From NCBI GenBank assembly GCA_946404705.1, contig CAMJES010000043.1, positions 1 through 11,122 of the forward strand: 11,122 nt of DNA, written 5' to 3'. The stretch comes from an uncultured Ruminococcus sp. (GTDB lineage: Bacteria; Bacillota; Clostridia; Oscillospirales; Ruminococcaceae). The translations under genes and the position numbers were made by a program. The first letter of the stretch is position 1. The number at the start of each line of letters is the position of its first letter. The notes under the pieces were generated by a model. That model had not been told where the DNA came from and searched no databases. It saw only the letters and a list, made by a program, of their open reading frames with translations. Below, piece by piece: positions 1 to 6,820 of this stretch.

Positions 1-44
1 CACCGAGATCTACACTCTTTCCCTACACGACGCTCTTCCGATCT
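1..44 (+). other. Illumina P5/TruSeq adapter contamination
   Basis: The first 44 bases match the 3' part of the Illumina universal P5/TruSeq adapter, from CACCGAGATCTACAC to its terminal CTCTTCCGATCT. Genomic sequence starts at about base 45. This is a library artefact left at the contig edge. It shows that the left end of the window is a contig end. Any reading frame entering this segment is meaningless there. Confidence 0.97.
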
Positions 45-45
45 T

Positions 46-159
46 TTCGGGTTATTCGGAGAGCGAAAAAGTGCCGAAAGCTGTCGTGAAAAATTGATTT
101 CTTCGGGATTTTTTGCCGAGATTTGCAGTTTTTCCGAAAAAGGAATTGAATATCTTTAA
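46..159 (+). pseudogene. Possible C-terminal tail of a truncated plus-strand gene
   Basis: One plus-strand frame is open from the adapter junction to a TAA at 157-159, giving 37 codons that end in SEKGIEYL. A hairpin with a clean plus-strand run of six T follows six bases later (165-199), which would fit a gene converging on azlD. No start codon or recognisable domain is visible, because the contig begins here. A frame of this length can be open by chance, so this may simply be intergenic DNA. Confidence 0.22.
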
Positions 160-164
160 AATGC

Positions 165-199
165 AAATGCGTTTCCGCTTTTTTGACGGAAACGCATTT
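165..199. terminator. Bidirectional intrinsic terminator after azlD
   Basis: A perfect 13-bp stem (165-177 with 187-199; arm AAATGCGTTTCCG) has a 9-base loop. On the minus strand it follows the azlD stop codon directly and is followed by GCATTTTAAAG, so it can end the azlCD unit. On the plus strand the stem runs into six T (197-202), which makes it at least as good a terminator for any gene coming from the left. Confidence 0.8.
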
Positions 200-200
200 T

Positions 201-527
201 TTAGAATACAAACTGCACAAGCAACATATAGCTAACAGTTCCTGCAACAATACTTATTAACGTATTTCTTTTCCATATATATAAGCCAATTACCACGAGG
301 CTCGCAGCCAGTTCGGGAACAAATCCGGCGGCTTCTGTAAAGCTTACATCCTTCAAGCAGTAAACGACCAGCATTCCCATAACGGCATACGGCAGTATTT
401 TTCCCAGTTTTTCTATTATTTTAGGTGCAGTTCTGTTCTTATTCCACACAATAAATGGAAAAAAACGAATTGCCGCCGTTACCAATGCAATAACAGCGAC
501 AGTAAGCAATGCATCTATTTCAGTCAT
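201..527 (-). CDS. azlD: AzlD-family branched-chain amino acid export subunit
   Basis: A 108-residue, very hydrophobic protein with about four membrane segments. It carries motifs typical of the AzlD family: RFFPF near residues 21-25 and a central LPYAVMGMLVVYCLKD stretch. AzlD is the small partner of AzlC in a two-component inner-membrane exporter of branched-chain amino acids and their analogues (family knowledge). The ATG at 527 is chosen because it is preceded by AAGGAG about 10 bases upstream and overlaps the azlC stop by 8 bases (ATGACTGA), which implies translational coupling. A longer frame to 566 would run 47 bases into azlC and has no reason to be used. The actual substrate cannot be read from sequence. 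Confidence 0.9.
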   Translation of the reverse strand: MTEIDALLTVAVIALVTAAIRFFPFIVWNKNRTAPKIIEKLGKILPYAVMGMLVVYCLKDVSFTEAAGFVPELAASLVVIGLYIWKRNTLISIVAGTVSYMLLVQFVF

Positions 528-1203
528 TCTCTTTTTTCTCCTTGGAGATGCAAAGTAACAATGCAATGATAAGCATAGAAGGTATTAAAAAACTCTCTCT
601 CCCAAATATCAAAAGACATATCAAGGAAACAATAATCCCTATCATCGCAGGAGCGTGATCTTTGGCTGTCAGCCATTGTTCGGTCAAAACTGTCAAAAAC
701 AGCGCAGTCAAAGCAAACTCGATACCGTTTGAGTTGAACTCGACCAGATTTCCGATAACAGCACCAAGCACCGAACCTGCTACCCAGTATATCTGATCAA
801 AAAGCGATACAAAAAAATAATAATTCTTTTTGTTTTCCTCCGTAACATTTATATTATCCTTACAAACCAATGAATACGTTTCATCTGTTAGCGCAAAGAT
901 AAGATATGGTTTTGCTTTTCCGGTATCTTTATATTTATCCAGCATGGAGATACCGTAAAAGAGATGTCTTGCGTTTACCATTAGCGTTGTCAGAGCGGCT
1001 GTAATAAGCGATGCTCCGCTTGACAATAATCCTATGGCTACATATTGCATCGAGCCTGCATAGATAAAAAGGCTCATAATCAAAGCCCAAAACAGACCGT
1101 AACCGTTTGCTTTAAGCACGATCCCGAAGCCAAATCCAAGGACAATATATCCGGTCATTACGGGTATCGTATCCGTAAACGCCTGCTTTATAGTTTTTTT
1201 CAT
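520..1203 (-). CDS. azlC: AzlC-family branched-chain amino acid exporter subunit
   Basis: A 227-residue integral membrane protein with the features of AzlC/YgaZ: an N-terminal AFTDTIPVMTGYIVLGFGFG segment, YAGSMQ (about residues 48-53), NARHLFYG and DETYSL. The length is normal for the family. Together with AzlD it should form the branched-chain amino acid efflux permease (family knowledge). The ATG at 1203 has an AAGGTG site 9 bases upstream. The gene lies 29 bases after a small alpha/beta hydrolase on the same strand and overlaps azlD, so it is probably the third gene of a four-gene transcript from the promoter at 2863-2891. No separate promoter is evident in the 29-base gap. Confidence 0.92.
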   Translation of the reverse strand: MKKTIKQAFTDTIPVMTGYIVLGFGFGIVLKANGYGLFWALIMSLFIYAGSMQYVAIGLLSSGASLITAALTTLMVNARHLFYGISMLDKYKDTGKAKPYLIFALTDETYSLVCKDNINVTEENKKNYYFFVSLFDQIYWVAGSVLGAVIGNLVEFNSNGIEFALTALFLTVLTEQWLTAKDHAPAMIGIIVSLICLLIFGRESFLIPSMLIIALLLCISKEKKEND

Positions 1204-1232
1204 TTATATTTTCACCTTGATTTTTTTGCTTG

Positions 1233-1832
1233 TTATATCAAGCTTTTTAGCCAGTTATCCAGAAATGCAAGCTGTTCCTCTGTATGAAACCAATGCTCCC
1301 CTTCAGCCATAATAGTCAATGAAGAATTTGTCTTTTCGGCAAATTCCGATACCGTTTCAAAAGAAATTAAGTTATCCTTCCCTGCATACAGAATATCCGT
1401 CGGAATATTCCAAAATATAGGATTCTCTCTGACATAACAAAGATATTTCCAGGATAATGTTTCTCCGAAAGCTGTTTCAATTTCCTGCCGTTCACGCAGC
1501 TTTTCTTCGGTCACATTTGCCCACATCATCATATCTAAAATCAGCTTTTCCATATTTACTATCGGTGAGATAAAAAACGCTCTGTCTATTTTCTTTCCAG
1601 ATAAAGCGTTAATAGTGAAAAATGCACCGATACTGTTTGCGATAACGGTAACTGAATCATAGCATTTTCGGAGCCTTTCATATTCAAAAACAAACTCGTC
1701 CTTGGTTTCCCACGGAGTAAAAAACTTATAGTCCAAGCCGAAAACATCATATTCCGAACAAATTGTTTTATAATGCTCCGCTTCTTCTGCATTTCCGCCT
1801 TTTCCGTGAACATATAATACTGCTTTTTTCAA
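1233..1832 (-). CDS. Small alpha/beta hydrolase (TTG start)
   Basis: A 199-residue single-domain alpha/beta hydrolase. Visible features are the oxyanion-region HGKGG (residues 9-13), a nucleophile elbow ANSIG with Ser67 (a variant of GxSxG whose first glycine is alanine), an acid in GKDN (Asp153) and a base in GEHWFH (His180). There is no signal peptide, so it should be cytoplasmic. The start is a TTG at 1832-1830. It is supported by a GGAGG site 8 bases upstream and by the KKAVLYVHG beginning that is normal for the fold. The substrate is unknown; family members include esterases and thioesterases. It lies 33 bases downstream of a second alpha/beta hydrolase and just upstream of azlCD. Confidence 0.85.
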   Translation of the reverse strand: MKKAVLYVHGKGGNAEEAEHYKTICSEYDVFGLDYKFFTPWETKDEFVFEYERLRKCYDSVTVIANSIGAFFTINALSGKKIDRAFFISPIVNMEKLILDMMMWANVTEEKLRERQEIETAFGETLSWKYLCYVRENPIFWNIPTDILYAGKDNLISFETVSEFAEKTNSSLTIMAEGEHWFHTEEQLAFLDNWLKSLI

Positions 1833-1865
1833 ATTGGATTCCTCCGAATAACCGAAAGCAAAGCC

Positions 1866-2822
1866 TTATTTAATATACTTATTCAAGAAACGCTCTGCGG
1901 TTTGATAATACTTTTCGGGATCTGCGACATCACATTGCATATGATCTGCGCCTTCAACGACATAAACCTCTTTTTCGCTTGCGCAGCTTTTATAAAGCGT
2001 ATCGAACATTGCGAATGGGATACAGCAGTCCTTTGTACCCTGAATGAACAGTATCGGGATATTTGTTTTTTTGACTGCTTCGACTGCACTCGCCTGCTTG
2101 AAATCAAAACCAAGTCTGATCTTTGCATAAAGCGATGCAAGGAAAAGCATCGGTTCGGGCAGGATATGGAACGTTTCACGAACCTGGTGCTTTAAAGCGT
2201 CCCAAGCATTTGTAAAGCCGCTGTCCTCTATCACAGCCTTAACATTCTGCGGCAGACCGTCTGCCGAAGCCATCATTACCTCGGCTGCGCCCATTGAGAT
2301 GCCGTAAAGTGCGATCTGCGCCTGCGGATCACGGGCAAGGATAAAGTTTACATAGCCTTTAAGGTCGGATTTTTCAAGATAACCCATTCCGATATAGCTG
2401 CCCTCGGTTCTGCCCGAAGCTCTGCCGTCTATCGCAAGGACGTTATATCCCATTTTATTGAAGTTATATGCTTGGAAACCGAGATTATAGGCGTTGCCCT
2501 TATAGCCGTGGCACATTATTATATACTTGCGTGAAGTTTTTGCTGTCTTGCAAAGCACAGCATGAACCTTTACGCCGTCCTTTGTTAGGAGAAAAACGTC
2601 CTCAGAGTTTTCCTTCAGCCACTCCGTATATTCTTTTGTACGCTCTTTGAGGATATCGCGCATTTTGTCAGGCTCTTTTTTCGTGTTCTGAGGAAGCATA
2701 TCAACTCTGAAACCGTTTTTTCCCGATTTAAGCGCATAGTCGCAGAAAAACTTTGCAGCAACAGCGGAAACGGCTGCAACTGCGGCAACGGTAGTTATAA
2801 TTATCTTAGTGGATTTTTTCAT
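1866..2822 (-). CDS. Membrane-anchored alpha/beta hydrolase
   Basis: With the start at 2822 the protein has 318 residues. An N-terminal hydrophobic segment (about residues 6-24, after MKKSTK) forms a signal anchor, so the catalytic domain is probably extracytoplasmic. The catalytic domain shows HGYKGN (105-110), the nucleophile motif GISMG with Ser176, Asp265 in GTKD and His294 in GADH. This matches the large serine hydrolase group that includes YqkD-like proteins. ATG codons at 2828 and 2822 are both possible; GAAAGG lies 3 bases before the first and 9 before the second, so 2822 is preferred. A frame reaching 2891 is ruled out because it covers the promoter. It is the first gene of the unit leading to azlCD. 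The substrate is unknown. Confidence 0.87.
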   Translation of the reverse strand: MKKSTKIIITTVAAVAAVSAVAAKFFCDYALKSGKNGFRVDMLPQNTKKEPDKMRDILKERTKEYTEWLKENSEDVFLLTKDGVKVHAVLCKTAKTSRKYIIMCHGYKGNAYNLGFQAYNFNKMGYNVLAIDGRASGRTEGSYIGMGYLEKSDLKGYVNFILARDPQAQIALYGISMGAAEVMMASADGLPQNVKAVIEDSGFTNAWDALKHQVRETFHILPEPMLFLASLYAKIRLGFDFKQASAVEAVKKTNIPILFIQGTKDCCIPFAMFDTLYKSCASEKEVYVVEGADHMQCDVADPEKYYQTAERFLNKYIK

Positions 2823-2862
2823 ATTCATCGACCTTTCAAGTATAAGGTTAACTTTTGGAATA

Positions 2863-2891
2863 ATTTTAGCATATTTCGTCTTAAAAGTCAA
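2863..2891 (-). promoter_or_regulatory. Sigma-A promoter of hydrolase-azlCD unit
   Basis: On the minus strand, TTGACT (2891-2886) and TAAAAT (2868-2863) are separated by exactly 17 bases. The predicted start site near 2856 gives a short leader of about 30 bases before the start codon at 2828/2822. This is the only good promoter seen upstream of the four co-oriented genes. Confidence 0.8.
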
Positions 2892-2978
2892 TGATTTAAT
2901 AATTTCCGAGTTGTTTATTCAGTTTTTCCCCTGAGATATATGTTTTCCAATTTTTTTTGAGAAATTTATCAAAAACGC

Positions 2979-3007
2979 TTGACAAGCAGAAGCTAAAGTG
3001 ATATAAT
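2979..3007 (+). promoter_or_regulatory. Consensus promoter of tRNA-Arg
   Basis: A perfect TTGACA (2979-2984) and perfect TATAAT (3002-3007) are 17 bases apart. The tRNA begins 21 bases after the -10 box, so the precursor has a short 5' leader. A full-consensus promoter fits a stable RNA gene. Confidence 0.93.
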
Positions 3008-3027
3008 AATTTATGCTGATTGAAGAT

Positions 3028-3104
3028 GCGTTGCTAGCTCAGCTGGATAGAGTGACTGGCTACGAACCAGTAGGTCAGGGGTTCGAGTCCCTTGCAGCGC
3101 ACCA
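3028..3104 (+). tRNA. tRNA-Arg (ACG anticodon)
   Basis: A full cloverleaf of 77 bases including an encoded CCA (3102-3104). The acceptor stem is GCGTTGC with GCAGCGC, including one G-U pair. The anticodon stem ACTGG/CCAGT encloses loop CTACGAA, with ACG at positions 34-36, so it reads arginine CGN codons, with A34 expected to be modified to inosine. The T arm has the usual TTCGAGT loop. It is the only plus-strand gene supported with confidence. Confidence 0.96.
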
Positions 3105-3112
3105 AACAGACT

Positions 3113-3146
3113 AAAGCCTTGTGATTTTCACGAGGCTTTTTATTTT
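3113..3146 (+). terminator. Intrinsic terminator of tRNA-Arg
   Basis: An 11-bp stem (3113-3123 with 3129-3139, AAAGCCTTGTG against CACGAGGCTTT, one G-U pair) has a 5-base loop. A TTTTTATTTT tract follows on the plus strand. It starts 9 bases after the CCA end. Confidence 0.88.
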
Positions 3147-3165
3147 GCTGTATTTACATAATTTT

Positions 3166-3201
3166 AGCCCGAAAGCAGTTTAATTGAACCGCTTTCGGGC
3201 T
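3166..3201. terminator. Hairpin between convergent units, likely terminator
   Basis: A perfect 11-bp stem AGCCCGAAAGC / GCTTTCGGGCT (3166-3176 with 3191-3201) with a 14-base loop, located between the tRNA and the stop codon of the minus-strand gene ending at 3224. The T tract is weak on both sides (TTGATTTG on plus, AAAAT on minus), but the stem and position fit the end of the minus-strand transcript, or a back-up stop for the tRNA transcript. Confidence 0.55.
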
Positions 3202-3223
3202 TGATTTGTTGTACTCGCATAAA

Positions 3224-3622
3224 TCAGAATTTGACGATATATCTTGTTGGTGCGCCATAACATTGTTCGGTTTCAATAACTGCAAAATTATCAGATATAA
3301 TGACAGCAGGCATTCCATTTCCTAAGACAAGTTCCAATGCGTCAGAAAATGAACAAAGCCTTCTGTCTAAATCTATATTATGTGCCGCAATATAACATTC
3401 TTTTGCTTGTGATAAATCTTCTGTTATTGCCAAGATTTCATCTTTAGAAAGATGATTGCTTTTTGAAATTACTTTTTCTGTTTTTAATATTTCATCGGTA
3501 TTGTGACTAAACCTATCAATTCCATTTACACGTTTCTTTCCGCTCAATTCAAATAACAACCTATCTTGCATTTGCTTAACAATGCATTTTGTGACAAACT
3601 CTTGTTCAAATCTGTTTATCAT
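3224..3622 (-). CDS. Small protein of unknown function (132 aa)
   Basis: I do not recognise this family. The start at 3622 is set by a strong TTGGAGG site 6 bases upstream; the longer frame to 3688 would cover the gene's own consensus promoter. The protein is soluble-looking, with no signal peptide or membrane segment. It begins MINRFEQEFVTKCIV, has a charged mainly helical first two thirds (helices likely near residues 3-28 and 60-80), and ends in an alternating hydrophobic segment AVIISDNFAVIE and YGAPTRYIVKF that looks like beta strands. It is a single-gene unit, with its promoter abutting the terminator of the antiporter unit. The self-contained arrangement would suit an accessory gene, but no partner gene is present. 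Confidence 0.75.
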   Translation of the reverse strand: MINRFEQEFVTKCIVKQMQDRLLFELSGKKRVNGIDRFSHNTDEILKTEKVISKSNHLSKDEILAITEDLSQAKECYIAAHNIDLDRRLCSFSDALELVLGNGMPAVIISDNFAVIETEQCYGAPTRYIVKF

Positions 3623-3656
3623 AATACCTCCAAGAACTCCGTTTTTCTTTCTAAGC

Positions 3657-3685
3657 ATTATAACACAGACATATAAACTTGTCAA
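3657..3685 (-). promoter_or_regulatory. Consensus promoter of the 132-aa gene
   Basis: On the minus strand a perfect TTGACA (3685-3680) and perfect TATAAT (3662-3657) are 17 bases apart. The start site near 3650 gives a leader of about 28 bases. The -35 box begins directly after the T tract of the upstream terminator. A full-consensus, apparently operator-free promoter predicts strong constitutive expression. Confidence 0.9.
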
Positions 3686-3726
3686 CAAAATACAAAAACG
3701 CTTCCGACCCCAAAGAACGGAAGCGT
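3686..3726 (-). terminator. Intrinsic terminator of Na/Pi-CaCA unit
   Basis: A 9-bp stem ACGCTTCCG/CGGAAGCGT (3698-3706 with 3718-3726) has an 11-base loop. On the minus strand it is followed by TTTTGTATTTTG. It ends the transcript coming from the antiporter gene, whose stop codon is about 120 bases upstream. The stretch between (3727-3846) holds no gene or other structure that I could support. Confidence 0.82.
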
Positions 3727-3846
3727 CTGTTTAAAACATTCCTTATCACAATTCGTCATACCCTCGGCAATGGATCTTCAAATATTTCTCAAAACGGTAA
3801 AATCACGGGAATTAAACGTTATTGTTGAGTGATACCAAAATCTTTA

Positions 3847-4791
3847 TCATATTATCGCCGCAAAATATACAGCATATAAAACAAGCATCAATACACCTGC
3901 CCAACGTTTGAGCTGATGCTTTCCGATTATACAGCATATTGTCAGCAAAATTGCTGCTGCAATTGCAACTATCATATCAAAAACAAAGTTCTGTGCAAAA
4001 GGAACAGGGATAATAAGTGCTGAAATGCCGCATATAAACAGAATATTGAATATGTTGCTGCCGACAATGTTTCCGATTGCAATATCGGCATTGCCCTTTC
4101 TTGCAGCACTTACGGAAGTAAACAGCTCGGGAAGTGATGTGCCGAGTGCTACGACCGTAAGTCCTATAAACCGCTCGTTCATACCGAGCATTTCGGCAAT
4201 ACTGCTTGCAGCATTGACAGTTACACTGCTGCCGAGGATTATCATTGCAAGACCGATAATTACAAATACTACCGCCTTGGGGAGTGAAATTTGTTTGGCG
4301 CTTTCTTCCTCGTGCTGAACAGCTTTATCTCTTTTTGCCATAAGAAAAAGGTAGGTTAGATATGCTGCAAAAAAAGCGATCATAATAATTCCGTCCGCAA
4401 ATCCGAGTGTGCCGTCAAGGCCAAGCAGCAGAAGCAAAGCCGTAACAAGTATCATAAACGGCATTTCGTATTTTACGGTGGATCTTGCAACCGCTATCGG
4501 GACAATGACCGATGACAAGCCGAGTATTATCAGAATATTGAGTATGTTGCTTCCGACAATGTTGCCTACGGTTATATCTGCGTTGCCGCTGAACGCCGCT
4601 GTTATGCTGACTGCCGCTTCGGGTGCGCTTGTTCCCATAGCAACAATGGTCAGACCTATAACAAGCTGAGGTATGCCGAAACGTGCCGCAACAGATGAAG
4701 AACCGTCAACAAACCGGTCTGCTCCTTTTATAAGCAATACAAATCCCAATGCAAGCAAGATGATCTGTAAAAAAAATTGAAGTATATCCAT
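3847..4791 (-). CDS. CaCA-family cation/Na+ antiporter (YrbG-like)
   Basis: A 314-residue membrane protein made of two inverted alpha-repeat halves. The repeats are clear: GTSAPEAAVS...GNIVGSNILNI (about residues 53-87) and GTSLPELFTS...GNIVGSNIFNI (217-250), joined by a short charged cytoplasmic linker (about 152-168). This is the signature of the Ca2+/cation antiporter superfamily, which exchanges a divalent cation for Na+ or H+. The ATG at 4791 has AGGAGG 6 bases upstream, and only 11 bases separate it from the preceding Na/Pi-family gene, so the two are co-transcribed. Because the transcript starts with a Mn2+ riboswitch, the physiological substrate is more likely Mn2+ efflux than Ca2+; that is an inference from context. 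Confidence 0.92.
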   Translation of the reverse strand: MDILQFFLQIILLALGFVLLIKGADRFVDGSSSVAARFGIPQLVIGLTIVAMGTSAPEAAVSITAAFSGNADITVGNIVGSNILNILIILGLSSVIVPIAVARSTVKYEMPFMILVTALLLLLGLDGTLGFADGIIMIAFFAAYLTYLFLMAKRDKAVQHEEESAKQISLPKAVVFVIIGLAMIILGSSVTVNAASSIAEMLGMNERFIGLTVVALGTSLPELFTSVSAARKGNADIAIGNIVGSNIFNILFICGISALIIPVPFAQNFVFDMIVAIAAAILLTICCIIGKHQLKRWAGVLMLVLYAVYFAAII

Positions 4792-4802
4792 TATTATCCT
4801 CC

Positions 4803-6551
4803 TTACAATACTATCCGATATTTTTCTTGATACTCTTTGTACTTCTCAAAAAATTCCGTACTGTCGCTGCGGATCCCTCTCAAACCTTCGTGCATGGTAA
4901 GGTCGTTATGTGAAGCCTCTATTATACAGCCTGCAATATTTGAGCAATGGTCTGAAATACGTTCGAGGTCATGAAGAAGGTCAGACCATACGAAGCCTGC
5001 TTCTATCGAACATTCGCCCTTGCTGAGCCTGCGGATATGACTTGTTCTGAGCTTTTCTTTAAGCTCATCAATGACCTGTTCAAGGGGTTCTATACGCATA
5101 GACATTTCGGCATCATTTGTTTCAAATGCTTTTTTTGTAATACTTAGGATTTCTTTTACGGCAGATACAAGTATCGAAAGTTCTTTTTCAGCCTGTGGAG
5201 AGAATTTGATCTTCTTATCCTTTAGCTCCTGTACAGATTCTGTGATATTTACGCTGTGGTCGGATAAACGCTCAAAATCTCCGATCATTTTATGAAGCTT
5301 TGTAGATTCAAGCGCATCATTCTCACTTATTCTGTGTCCTGTAAGTTTAACGAGATATTCTCCGATAATATCCTCATATTTGTCTGTTTTATCTTCAAGA
5401 TATTTTACCTTACTGATTTTTTCCGAATCATAATTATCAATAACGTCCAATGAAATTTCTATGCCTTCGACTGCGATCATACCCATTTCAAGAACGGTGG
5501 ATTTGCATTGCTGCAAAGCGACTGACGGCGCTGCAAGAAGTCTTTCATCAAGTTCTGCAAATTTTTCTTTTGTTTCGTCATCGTGAATGATCGTTACTGC
5601 GAGTTTTTCAAGAAGTCCTGTCATAGGTAAAAGAAGCATTGTACATAAGATGTTGAACGCCGAATGAGCTGCTGCAATTCCGGCAAGGCTGGCAGCTTTT
5701 CCGAAAAGAGCAGGGTTGAAAACTGCATTTACAATACAGAATACCGTCAGCCATACAACAGTACCGATAACATTGAATAAAAGATGCACAAATGCTGCAC
5801 GCTTTGCGTTTTTATTAGCACCTACCGATGACAAAATTGCAGTAACGCAGGTACCGATATTCTGTCCCATAATAATCGGTATAGCAGCGCCGTAACTTAT
5901 ACAGCCTGTTGCTGCAAGTGCCTGTAAAATTCCAACAGAAGCCGAACTTGACTGTATAATTCCTGTAAGTATTGCGCCTGAAAGTACACCAAGGATAGGA
6001 TTTTCAAACATAAGCAGGATATTTGTGAATTCAGGTACATCTGCAAGACACGCAACTGCGCCCGACATTGTATCCATACCGAACATCAAAACAGCAAATC
6101 CAAGCAGGATCAACCCATTGTCGTGCTTTTTATCGCTTTTGCAAAACATATAGAACACTATGCCTATAAGCGCAAGAACAGGAGTAAATGAAGTTGGATT
6201 TAACAGCTTCAGAACAAGATCATCACTATCGATACCTCCAAGACTTAAGATCCATGCTGTTACTGTCGTGCCTACGTTAGCGCCCATAATGACATTTATC
6301 GCCTGTTTCAAGGTCATTATACCCGAGTTTACAAATCCAACTACCATTACAGTTGTTGCCGAAGAACTCTGGATTATTGATGTTACGCCCAGACCTGTAA
6401 AAAATCCTGCCGCTTTATTCTTTGTCAGCTTGCCGAGAACTGTATGGAGTCGTCCGCCCGCCCTGCGTTCAAGAGCCTGCCCCATAATGTTCATACCGAA
6501 CAAGAACATACAGAGTCCTCCTAACATTGTAAGCACATCAAATACTGACAT
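4803..6551 (-). CDS. Na+/phosphate cotransporter-family protein with PhoU-like domain
   Basis: A 582-residue protein. The N-terminal part (about residues 1-335) is a Na/Pi cotransporter (NptA/SLC34-like) membrane domain with the duplicated QSSS motif (residues 61-64 in IIQSSSATT and 200-203 in IIQSSSASV) and the paired GANVGTT and GQNIGTC motifs. The C-terminal part (about 345-560) is a helical PhoU-like domain with regularly spaced acidic residues (KMIGDFERLSDHSVNI, LLHDLERISDHCSNI). PhoU-type bundles bind metal clusters in known structures, which is of interest here. The ATG at 6551 has AAGGAAGG 9 bases upstream. It is the first complete gene after the Mn2+ riboswitch, with a MITE-like element lying in its leader. 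Transport of phosphate is a family prediction; direction and substrate are not shown by sequence. Confidence 0.9.
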   Translation of the reverse strand: MSVFDVLTMLGGLCMFLFGMNIMGQALERRAGGRLHTVLGKLTKNKAAGFFTGLGVTSIIQSSSATTVMVVGFVNSGIMTLKQAINVIMGANVGTTVTAWILSLGGIDSDDLVLKLLNPTSFTPVLALIGIVFYMFCKSDKKHDNGLILLGFAVLMFGMDTMSGAVACLADVPEFTNILLMFENPILGVLSGAILTGIIQSSSASVGILQALAATGCISYGAAIPIIMGQNIGTCVTAILSSVGANKNAKRAAFVHLLFNVIGTVVWLTVFCIVNAVFNPALFGKAASLAGIAAAHSAFNILCTMLLLPMTGLLEKLAVTIIHDDETKEKFAELDERLLAAPSVALQQCKSTVLEMGMIAVEGIEISLDVIDNYDSEKISKVKYLEDKTDKYEDIIGEYLVKLTGHRISENDALESTKLHKMIGDFERLSDHSVNITESVQELKDKKIKFSPQAEKELSILVSAVKEILSITKKAFETNDAEMSMRIEPLEQVIDELKEKLRTSHIRRLSKGECSIEAGFVWSDLLHDLERISDHCSNIAGCIIEASHNDLTMHEGLRGIRSDSTEFFEKYKEYQEKYRIVL

Positions 6552-6604
6552 AAATAATTTCCTTCCTTTATGTTATTTTTTCAGTTTTTTGCCGAATACA
6601 TTTT

Positions 6605-6781
6605 ATACTAATTCCAAATCGTTCTATAGACAAAGCCGACAGATAGAATAATCCAAGTAGGTAAACTTGTTTACCTTGGAGGGCGACCGCAGGAAGGCTT
6701 GCCGCCTTTCAAGGGAGCCTGAAGCAGAGTGACGAAATTATAGCTGCCGTATCTGTCTATAGGTTGGTTTAGAATTAGTAT
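6605..6781. mobile_element. MITE-like element, 177 bp, imperfect terminal inverted repeats
   Basis: The left end starts ATACTAATTC and the right end finishes GAATTAGTAT, an exact 10-base inverted match. Continuing inward, 23 of 28 terminal bases match, including a shared CTATAGACA. There is no coding capacity, and the interior is more GC-rich than its flanks with small hairpins (GGTAAA/TTTACC near 6660-6675; AAGGC/GCCTT near 6695-6710). The ends allow a TA (or TTA) target duplication, as expected of IS630/Tc1-mariner-mobilised MITEs. A second copy of the left end lies at the right edge of the window. The mobilising transposase is not here. It lies in the leader between the riboswitch terminator and the Na/Pi-family gene. 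Confidence 0.8.
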
Positions 6782-6820
6782 TAATTCTCTGACGTATAAT
6801 ACATGATCTTATCCTTTCCT

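Noticed and set aside
1228..1248. GCTTG/CAAGC hairpin followed by TTTTT on the plus strand
   Set aside because: It points antisense to the hydrolase-azlC transcript. On the minus strand the stem is followed by A residues, so it would not split the unit.
1840..1860. Short likeness (GTTATTCGGAG) between the minus strand here and 51-61
   Set aside because: The shared core is only about 11-17 bases and includes a ribosome binding site; not enough to call a repeat.
2820..2891. Extended N-terminus of the anchored hydrolase to an ATG at 2891
   Set aside because: The extension covers the -35 and -10 boxes and lacks a ribosome binding site. The signal anchor begins properly at the 2822 start.
3727..3846. 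About 120-base gap between the antiporter stop codon and its terminator
   Set aside because: Read on both strands for a small gene or structured RNA; only very short frames and no strong stem were found.
6160..6651. Plus-strand open frame of 163 codons ending YTNSKSFYRQSRQIE
   Set aside because: It is antisense to the Na/Pi-family gene, and its tail is simply the translated MITE end. The same tail appears at 11068-11117 behind an unrelated frame.
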